DNA from: Parapedobacter indicus
GTDB taxonomy: Bacteria > Bacteroidota > Bacteroidia > Sphingobacteriales > Sphingobacteriaceae
Direction: 5' to 3'
Assembly (NCBI RefSeq): GCF_900113765.1
Contig: NZ_FOQO01000013.1
Span: 124,001 to 188,000 of the forward strand
Length of the DNA: 64,000 bases
Shown: in pieces, positions 46,923 to 54,127 of the stretch
How the letters are laid out: every line of letters begins with the position of its first letter
Position numbering within the stretch: position 1 is the stretch's first letter
Program-made: the position numbers and the translations under genes
Notes under the pieces: generated by a model
The model's input: the letters and a program-made list of their open reading frames with translations, nothing else
What the model was told of the DNA's origin: nothing
Database searches by the model: none

Positions 46923-48455
46923 TCAATTTCCTTCCCTCAACTGCGGCAGGACGTCTTGTTGTTCCAGCGGATACGGATAAAATCGGCTGGTGGTTGCATC
47001 GTAAGTACGCCCACCATACGATAGTTCGGCTGTCTGGTCATGCCGCACAACGTCATAAAACCGGATGCCCCACTCGCCTGCGAACTCCGCGAACTTTTCA
47101 TCCAATACCTGATCGAGCGTAACACCGCTCAACGGGCCGAGGCCAACACGGTTGCGCACGGCATTCACCGCCGCATCGGCAGTCATCACCGAGCTGGTAG
47201 CACCGCTGGTCAGTGCCTCTGCATGCATAAGCAGCACCTCGGCATACCGGATACAGGTGAAGTTTTTATTTTCGCCATACGCGGTGCGGCCTTCGGTTAG
47301 CATGGCGGATGGCAGGTAATGCTTACCACTGTAGAATTTGGTCCTGACACTGTTATTGAACACATCACCATCTGGAGTTGCATTCGATATCCAACTCGGC
47401 GCATTCGGGTACGCATTGCGTACGTCCGTAATGCCATCCGGCGTAAAGATCACGGTTGTTTCGAGGCGTTCGCGCTCACCGCGATCGAGCATGAATTGGA
47501 TATATTTCATACTGGGTTCCCAAAAACCCCATCCGCCACTGGCACCATCGCGCGTGGGTGTCCAGCTCGTGGGACCAAAGAAATCCCACAAATATTTATT
47601 GGATGTACCCGTGGCTGTGCCATAATCAGAATACTGCAGTTCGAGCAGGTTTTCATTGTTGAGCTTACCGCGCAGTTTAAACAAATGGTAAAAATCGGGC
47701 TCTAAACTAAACAATCCGCTACTGATAATTTGGCCGGTGGCTTCGGCCACGGCGGGATAATTTTTCAGTTCGAGGTTGGCTATCGCTTTAACGGCAAGTG
47801 CCGTATAGCGGGTGACGCCGCCACGCACGTCCGACCGCTGATTTGGCCGCATATCGGGCAAAAGCGGAATCGCTTCATCCATCCGCGCAGATACATACTG
47901 CATAACCTCTTCAAAACTAGATAATTCCACGTCCAGCAGCGCACTTGGCTCAGAACTCTGGGGTATCAGAATCCGCCCCCACATACGAGCCAGCTGAAGC
48001 ATTTCAAATCCCTGCAAAACCTTGATTTCTGCGATATATTGCTGCGCGGTGGTCCCGTTTGCACCTGCCTCTTGATACTTTTGGATCTCCTCGATCGCAC
48101 CCTGCCAGTAAATCAAGTCGCCATAGAGGCCGGTCCATGCGCTATTCATCGCCCAGAAATTGCGGTCATACCGGAAGCTATCCGCCAGTGCAAACAACGG
48201 CTGATCACCGCGTCCACCGATATCAATGTCATCTCCCCGTACACTGATAGATGGGTAAATTTCCCATCCGAAGTCATATAATTGATTGTAAGCACCATAC
48301 AGCATCAACACCATATTTTGCGTCTGTGTATAGTCCGTCCCCTCAGCAATCTGCTGATTTTCGAGCGGCTCATCCAATAAACCGCTACACGATGTGCCGA
48401 GCAACAGTCCAAAGAATACCATCGCCCCGTATTGGATATTTCGTATCGCTTTCAT
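46923..48455 (-). CDS. SusD/RagB-family nutrient-binding lipoprotein
   Basis: 510 residues with lipobox LLGTSC (Cys about 23). SusD features: EIKVLQGFEMLQLARMWGRILIP, an early MVLMLYGAYNQLYDFGWE, and a C-terminal FAEFAGEWGIRFYDVVRHDQ followed by RFYPYPLEQQDVLPQL. Forms the ligand-binding lid of the SusC encoded 19 bp upstream. Confidence 0.95.
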   Translation of the reverse strand: MKAIRNIQYGAMVFFGLLLGTSCSGLLDEPLENQQIAEGTDYTQTQNMVLMLYGAYNQLYDFGWEIYPSISVRGDDIDIGGRGDQPLFALADSFRYDRNFWAMNSAWTGLYGDLIYWQGAIEEIQKYQEAGANGTTAQQYIAEIKVLQGFEMLQLARMWGRILIPQSSEPSALLDVELSSFEEVMQYVSARMDEAIPLLPDMRPNQRSDVRGGVTRYTALAVKAIANLELKNYPAVAEATGQIISSGLFSLEPDFYHLFKLRGKLNNENLLELQYSDYGTATGTSNKYLWDFFGPTSWTPTRDGASGGWGFWEPSMKYIQFMLDRGERERLETTVIFTPDGITDVRNAYPNAPSWISNATPDGDVFNNSVRTKFYSGKHYLPSAMLTEGRTAYGENKNFTCIRYAEVLLMHAEALTSGATSSVMTADAAVNAVRNRVGLGPLSGVTLDQVLDEKFAEFAGEWGIRFYDVVRHDQTAELSYGGRTYDATTSRFYPYPLEQQDVLPQLREGN

Positions 48456-48474
48456 AATTTCTTTCCTTAATACT

Positions 48475-51400
48475 TTACAGTTTAATGGTTACGCCCAATG
48501 TATAAATAGCCGGTATGGGGTATACTTCGCGATCCACCCCATTGGCCACTTCAGGGTTAAAACCGTTGTACTTGAATACCGTAAGGGGTCGTTCTGCCGT
48601 AAGGGTAACCCGGGCTTCCGGCCAGGTCACACCGTTTATTTCCCTACCCAGGAATGAATAAGACAGCCGCACGTTTTGCAACCGGAAGTAAGAACCTTCT
48701 TCTACGAAATAACTGCTCATGACCTGATTCCATGCCCTGCGTAATCCGGAGGCCGACGGATAATTCTTCGATGATCCCCCGCCTTCCGTCCATAGGTTCG
48801 TTGCCAGATCGGCATCGATGTTGGTATCGTTGGTGAAAATCATTTCACCGCGTTTACGATTCAGGATGTTGTAACCCGTTTGCCCTTGCAGCAGCGCCGC
48901 GAACTCCAACTTCTTATACCGGAAACCGAGGTTGGCTCCCCAGGTAAAATCGGGCATGTAGGAGCCCAATACCACGCGGTCCTGATCGTCGATAATGCCG
49001 TCCCCATTCTGGTCCTTAAAAATTAAATCGCCGGGAACCAAGCTTCTTTCGGCAGCAAAATCTGCATTGTAGGTATCCTGAATTTCTTGTTGACTGTCGA
49101 ATACTCCGGTTACTTCATAGCCATAAAATGCCTGATAAGGCTGGCCGATTATGGATCGTTGACGGAACTCTGCTGTTCCGGCATTCAGCCCACTGGCGCC
49201 TCCAAGCCCCAGCACTTGATTCTTCAAGGTGGCAATATTCCCACCGATATTATAGGAAAAATCTTCAGACAGGTCGTCGCGCCAGTTGAGATTAAGCTCC
49301 AGTCCTTGGTTCCGGATTTCGCCCACACTTCGGCGTTCAGCAGACGGAAATACCGGCGGCACGATGGTCACCGCTAGGTTGCGCGTGTCGCGGATAAAGT
49401 AATCGGCCTCCAATGACAGTCGATTATTCAGAAATTGCGCATCCAAACCGAAGTTCTTCTCTACCGTAGTTTCCCATTGGGTAATGAGATCGAATGTGGG
49501 GTTCAGCCGCCAGCCGATCACGCGGGTGCCATCAATCGCGCCGTTGTTTTCTTCTATGGTGGGTAGGCCCACGGAAGGACTGATCGCATCATTACCCAGC
49601 TGCCCCCATGACGCCCTGAACTTCAAGAAATCGATACCTTCTACATCAAAGAAATCCTCTTCGGACAATACCCATCCGGCACCGACCGTGGCGAAATTAC
49701 CCCATGTCTTTTGAAACTTATTGTTGCCATCGCGGCGAAAGGTCGTGTACAAGAGATATCGACCATCGTAATTATAAGCTGCCCGGCCAAAGAAAGACAG
49801 GAACTGCAGATTTGCATTTATTGAATTGTAATCAGGATCACTAGCATCGCCAATATCATTTAAGTCAAAATCGGTAGCATTCTGCAGATACCAGAACTGT
49901 TCAGCCGCTCTTGAAGGAGCCGGATTAATAGCGGTTCCCCGCGCAAACAATAATTCGCTGTATTCGCTACGGTAAGACTGTCCCAACACCACATTCAGGT
50001 TGTGTTTCCCGAAATCGTCGTTATAGGTCAGGAAATTATCCCATACCTGATCGTAGTTCGAGGTATTTCTACGCCGGATAGCCGATTGGTGGTTGGTCAC
50101 TCCATCGTGATACGCGAAGTCAACCCGTCTAGTGTTTACAAAGCTCAACCCATAATTGTATTGCGTGCGGAACTTCAGTTTATTTTCCCAAACATTTACC
50201 TCAGCATGGAAGTTACCCAGCAATTTGGCCACATGATTACGGTTGTCTACATATTCCAATGGGAAGAACGGATTCTGGGTGCTGCGGTAGCCGATCTGCT
50301 GTGCATTGGCATATTTCACCGGCGTGGCGCTGGCATTACCATCGTCATATACCGGCAAGATCGGCACGCCAAAATATGCTAGGAACCACGCCGTGTTTTC
50401 ACCATTGTATTGCCGAGCCGTACTCACATTGAAATTGCCGCCTACGTTTAGCCAATCTTTCACCTTACTATCTACTTTTACACGGAAGTTCAGCCGCCGG
50501 TAATTATTGCGCTGCAAATCCAGCAACCCCTCCTGATTGAAATAGCTGCCGCCTATGGAATAGCGGGTACTTTCACCGCCGCCACTGAATGAAAGATTGT
50601 GGTTCTGTATTGGAGCAGGGCTCATGATCTCGTTGTACCAATCGGTATTGACATCCGGCAGACTCGGATCTATCCGGCTGCGGCCATATCGCTGTATCGC
50701 ATTTTGTATCAGGGCTATATCCGCTGCACTTCCGGTTCCGTTAATGTACTGCACAAACTGCTGGGCATTGGCCATTTTAAGTACGTTTTGCGGGTTTTGT
50801 ATACCGTAATACGCATCGTAGACAATTTCACCGGGTTTGTTGTAGGCACCCGATTTAGTTTCAATCAGGACAACGCCGTTACCAGCGCGTACCCCATAAA
50901 TTGCTGACGCCGATGCATCTTTCAATACGGAGATGGTTTCGATGTCATTTGGGTTCAGAAAATCGATGTTATCGAAAAACATCCCATCCACTACATATAG
51001 CGGTGCGGCATTTCCTTCAAAGGAACCGATACCCCGCAACCGCACGGTAGGCGATGCCCCTGGTGCACCATTACTCACAATCTGAACACCAGCCACCCGC
51101 CCCTGTAAAGATTGCATGGCGGTAGCGGTGGGCGTTTTCGCGATATCGGCTGCCTTTACAGTTGCTACAGCAGTGGTCAAATCCCGTTGACGCTGTGTAC
51201 CATATCCAATGACCACCACTTCTTCCAATTCCGTGCCCTCGTCTTCCAGTACCACATTTAGGATGGTCTGGCCAGCAACGGGGATTTCTTGCATGGCAAA
51301 TCCGAGCGACCGAAAAATCAATGTATCTCCAGCGGCTGCCTCAATAGAGTAGTTTCCTGACGCATCCGTCTGCGTAGCCGTGGTAGCACCTTTTACCATC

Positions 51401-51528
51401 ACGGTCACTCCCGGAATCCCACCGGATGCTACCGCGTCGGTCACTTTCCCGCTTACCCTGCCCTGCTGTCCAGCGGCCATAAACGGCAACATAAACAACG
51501 CCAATAAGCATGTAAATAAATTCCTCAT
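48475..51528 (-). CDS. SusC/RagA-family TonB-dependent transporter
   Basis: Outer-membrane importer of about 1017 residues and first gene of the seven-gene PUL. Signal MRNLFTCLLALFMLPFMAAG; CarboxypepD_reg-like domain (about 20-105), ELEEVVVIGYGTQRQRDL, plug with LYVVDGMFFDNIDFLNPNDI and IYGVRAGNGVVLI, then barrel ending YTLGVTIKL. Start at the ATG at 51528; the extension upstream begins with TTG. No STN domain and no sigma/anti-sigma genes nearby, so the regulator of this PUL is not in the window or is unrecognised. Confidence 0.96.
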   Translation of the reverse strand: MRNLFTCLLALFMLPFMAAGQQGRVSGKVTDAVASGGIPGVTVMVKGATTATQTDASGNYSIEAAAGDTLIFRSLGFAMQEIPVAGQTILNVVLEDEGTELEEVVVIGYGTQRQRDLTTAVATVKAADIAKTPTATAMQSLQGRVAGVQIVSNGAPGASPTVRLRGIGSFEGNAAPLYVVDGMFFDNIDFLNPNDIETISVLKDASASAIYGVRAGNGVVLIETKSGAYNKPGEIVYDAYYGIQNPQNVLKMANAQQFVQYINGTGSAADIALIQNAIQRYGRSRIDPSLPDVNTDWYNEIMSPAPIQNHNLSFSGGGESTRYSIGGSYFNQEGLLDLQRNNYRRLNFRVKVDSKVKDWLNVGGNFNVSTARQYNGENTAWFLAYFGVPILPVYDDGNASATPVKYANAQQIGYRSTQNPFFPLEYVDNRNHVAKLLGNFHAEVNVWENKLKFRTQYNYGLSFVNTRRVDFAYHDGVTNHQSAIRRRNTSNYDQVWDNFLTYNDDFGKHNLNVVLGQSYRSEYSELLFARGTAINPAPSRAAEQFWYLQNATDFDLNDIGDASDPDYNSINANLQFLSFFGRAAYNYDGRYLLYTTFRRDGNNKFQKTWGNFATVGAGWVLSEEDFFDVEGIDFLKFRASWGQLGNDAISPSVGLPTIEENNGAIDGTRVIGWRLNPTFDLITQWETTVEKNFGLDAQFLNNRLSLEADYFIRDTRNLAVTIVPPVFPSAERRSVGEIRNQGLELNLNWRDDLSEDFSYNIGGNIATLKNQVLGLGGASGLNAGTAEFRQRSIIGQPYQAFYGYEVTGVFDSQQEIQDTYNADFAAERSLVPGDLIFKDQNGDGIIDDQDRVVLGSYMPDFTWGANLGFRYKKLEFAALLQGQTGYNILNRKRGEMIFTNDTNIDADLATNLWTEGGGSSKNYPSASGLRRAWNQVMSSYFVEEGSYFRLQNVRLSYSFLGREINGVTWPEARVTLTAERPLTVFKYNGFNPEVANGVDREVYPIPAIYTLGVTIKL

Positions 51529-51904
51529 GTCGTTACTCAATTTAATTGGTTATTAATAATGTGTGTTGTATATAAAACCCCTTGGGGGTATCATATGTTT
51601 TGCAAAAATGTGATGTATCCCCCTACATGCCAAGAAAACGGCTAACACATTCCTACATCACCTCGAAATGAATTTCTCATCCGCTTACCACAAAACAATT
51701 AAATAATTAATAATCAATATATTATATCTAAGCTACACTTACTCAATGAAACGAATATTGTGTATTTTATACACCCTATGAAACGAGAGGTAATGATGTA
51801 GTGCAGTGATAAAAGAAAAAGTCGTTTGTGTACAAAAAAGAGTCGTTCAGAACATATTTTGACCTCACTAAGTTTTTGGTATTTAACTTGCATAAAAATG
51901 ATCG
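51529..51904. promoter_or_regulatory. Divergent intergenic region of the beta-glucan PUL
   Basis: About 375 AT-rich bases without a gene. I find no TAnnTTTG box on the minus strand for the PUL. Visible structure: a CCCCTTGGGG palindrome at 51578-51587; a GTGTA-N5-TACAC palindrome at 51760-51774 bracketed by the direct repeat ATGAAACGA (51746-51754, 51778-51786); and the reverse motif AGTCGTT at 51820-51826 and 51841-51847. These may be operator half-sites for a PUL activator. Confidence 0.35.
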
Positions 51905-52453
51905 ATGGAAAACAACCCGTTAGTTTTATACCACCGTTGGTTTAAAGATCAATACATTGTATGGGCAGATAGGATTGCCGCTGCAGCAATGGATAGTTTC
52001 GATGCGCTTTATGAAGAAAGCATACGCATATTTGGCGCTGCAGTAGAAGAGGCCCATAATTTTATTCCACCAGACGGCCGGAGCAGCGGCATCGAAGAAA
52101 TGTACGTTCGCGGAACGCATGCGCTTCGGCTTCTTAGCTATATCGAGCAAACCGTAGCCAAGCGTAACGTGGGCATAACGGCGTTGATTGCATCGTTGTT
52201 ATTTGAAGTTACAGAGGATCATAAACCCAGCCTGCTCGACGAAGCCCAATACCAGAAAGAGCTTGATCAGGCACGTTCCAGTTATCACCAAGCCATGGCC
52301 GCCGGCGACCCAGATAGCATCGCCGCATGTGAAGGTTACCTTAAAACGTTAGAAGAAGATCAGGAGGCACGGCTATTTATGAATGAGACATGGGAATCTT
52401 TCTCAAAAACGCTATTCAACCTGCATACCATCGCGGCGTTTGAGGCAGTTTAG
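51905..52453 (+). CDS. Acidic helical protein of unknown function
   Basis: 182 residues, no signal peptide or transmembrane segment, predicted almost entirely helical and acidic (for example LEEDQEARLFMNETWESFSKTLF). I do not recognise the family. The reading frame is clean, its codon use resembles neighbours and it has its own upstream space, so I believe it is real. Divergent from the beta-glucan PUL and convergent with the dienoyl-CoA reductase (15-bp gap); neither context suggests a job. Confidence 0.75.
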   Translation: MENNPLVLYHRWFKDQYIVWADRIAAAAMDSFDALYEESIRIFGAAVEEAHNFIPPDGRSSGIEEMYVRGTHALRLLSYIEQTVAKRNVGITALIASLLFEVTEDHKPSLLDEAQYQKELDQARSSYHQAMAAGDPDSIAACEGYLKTLEEDQEARLFMNETWESFSKTLFNLHTIAAFEAV

Positions 52454-52468
52454 TGCCCTTATAACACC

Positions 52469-53353
52469 TTATTTTGCCTGCCGGGTCTTTTTTTCCAAGC
52501 TTTCCCACATATTCGCAGGGATCGCTTCGAGCCCACTGAACTGCCCTGCACCCTGGAGCCATTCGCCACCATCGATCGTGATGACTTCGCCATTGATATA
52601 ACCTGCAAAATCAGACAGAAGAAATGCCGCGAGGTTAGCCAGCTCTTGGTGATCTCCCACCCGCTTAAGCGGAACACGCTTTTTGAAGTCAAACTGCTCG
52701 GCCAAATCACCCGGTAATAACCGTTCCCAAGCACCCTTGGTAGGAAAAGGCCCCGGGGCAATGGCATTGCTTCGAATTCCATATTTTCCCCACTCTACGG
52801 CCAATGACCTCGTGAGGGACAATACCCCACCTTTGGCGGCCGCTGAGGGTACTACGTAAGCTGAGCCGGTAAAGGCATAAGTAGTGACGATATTGAGTAT
52901 GCTGGCAGACTGCCTCTGCGCGATCCAATGTTTGCCAAACATCAAGGTACAATTGGCCGTACCTTTCAACACGATATCGATAATAGTCGAAAAAGCATTG
53001 GCTGAGAGACGCTCCGTTGGCGATATAAAGTTGCCCGCAGCATTGTTAAGCAGCGCATCCACACCATTAAACCTGTTAAGGGTAGCCGCGAGAAGACGCT
53101 CGATGGCGGCCACATCACGCACGTCACAATCAATCGGCAATACCTGCCCCCCCGTTTCCGCAGTCATTTCTGCGGCTGCCTTTTCGAGCACCTCCCGTTT
53201 ACGGCTGGCGATAACCACCTGTGCACCCAACCGGAGAAAATAGGTGGCCATGGCCCTTCCCAACCCTGTGCCACCGCCGGTGACGACAATGGTTTTGCCT
53301 TTCAGCGCTCCTTCGCGCAAAGCTCCCTGAATTATATTAGCTGTGCCACTCAT
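52469..53353 (-). CDS. SDR oxidoreductase, 2,4-dienoyl-CoA reductase-like
   Basis: Predicted NADPH-dependent reductase of 2,4-dienoyl-CoA, an auxiliary step for beta-oxidation of unsaturated fatty acids. 294 residues: Rossmann TGGGTGLG, NNAAGNF, the active-site segment TYAFTGSAYVVPSAAAKGG with Tyr and Lys positions shared with mitochondrial/peroxisomal DECR enzymes, then EWGKYGIRSNAIAPGP and INGEVITIDGGE. The AAGNF, VVPSAAAK and PGPFPTKGA blocks separate DECR-type proteins from general SDRs. It starts 3 bp after the enoyl-CoA hydratase/isomerase gene. Confidence 0.87.
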   Translation of the reverse strand: MSGTANIIQGALREGALKGKTIVVTGGGTGLGRAMATYFLRLGAQVVIASRKREVLEKAAAEMTAETGGQVLPIDCDVRDVAAIERLLAATLNRFNGVDALLNNAAGNFISPTERLSANAFSTIIDIVLKGTANCTLMFGKHWIAQRQSASILNIVTTYAFTGSAYVVPSAAAKGGVLSLTRSLAVEWGKYGIRSNAIAPGPFPTKGAWERLLPGDLAEQFDFKKRVPLKRVGDHQELANLAAFLLSDFAGYINGEVITIDGGEWLQGAGQFSGLEAIPANMWESLEKKTRQAK

Positions 53354-53356
53354 GTT

Positions 53357-54121
53357 TTACTTCTTACTTTTCAAATTATCTATAATTGTCTTCAGAATCG
53401 CGCGGGTGGCCGGAGACCACCACCGTTTAAGCAACGGTTCGATTACATCCGTCTGATCGGCCTCAAATTGTGCAATCAACGATTGCCGCATGTAACGCTT
53501 GCTTTGTCGCCACGCATGCCGTTCATATTGTGTGTATTTCCTAATCTGCCGTTCAGCAACGGTGCGGATACTTTTTATATCAACCACCTCATCCACCAAA
53601 CCGGCCTCCAATGCATCCCGCGGATTAAACAATTTACCTTCCAGCAGATAGCGATACGCCTTGGCCTGTCCCAGCCAAAAACTGTATAGCTGAAAAATAC
53701 TTTCCGGCACGATGATACCCACCGGTATTTCGTTGAGTCCAATCACGTAGTCGCCTTGGGCCATGATCCGATAATCGCAACAGATGGCCATTACACAGCC
53801 ACCCGCCGGGCTATGTCCGCTGATGGCGGCCACCGCCGGTTTATCAAACGAAACCAATGTTCGGATGAAATCGAAAAACGTATGCCAAAATCGGCGCACC
53901 TCGTCCTCGTTATAGTCATACAATGCAACCAAATCAAGTCCTGCACAGAAGAAGTCCTCTTTGCCGTGCAAGATGAGTCCTTCTATGGCCGGATTTTCCT
54001 GTGCTTCGATAAGGGTCTGCCGCAGTTCTTCGATCATCTGCTGATCCAGCGCATTTGATCTGCCACGATCCAAATGGACATGAGAAATTCGTTGATCTTC
54101 CGTAATCTTAATAAAATCCAT
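53357..54121 (-). CDS. Enoyl-CoA hydratase/isomerase family protein, enoyl-CoA delta-isomerase-like
   Basis: 254-residue crotonase-fold enzyme. The oxyanion segment is GHSPAGGCVMAICCDYRI and the acyl-CoA pocket FFCAGLDL. The second active-site segment GLNEIPVGIIVPESIF has a single Glu, as in delta3,delta2-enoyl-CoA isomerases rather than two-glutamate hydratases. Together with the dienoyl-CoA reductase 3 bp downstream this supplies the two auxiliary enzymes for double bonds at even positions. It follows the TonB-plug protein by 6 bp, so the three genes may be co-transcribed. Confidence 0.87.
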   Translation of the reverse strand: MDFIKITEDQRISHVHLDRGRSNALDQQMIEELRQTLIEAQENPAIEGLILHGKEDFFCAGLDLVALYDYNEDEVRRFWHTFFDFIRTLVSFDKPAVAAISGHSPAGGCVMAICCDYRIMAQGDYVIGLNEIPVGIIVPESIFQLYSFWLGQAKAYRYLLEGKLFNPRDALEAGLVDEVVDIKSIRTVAERQIRKYTQYERHAWRQSKRYMRQSLIAQFEADQTDVIEPLLKRWWSPATRAILKTIIDNLKSKK

Positions 54122-54127
54122 ACGTGT

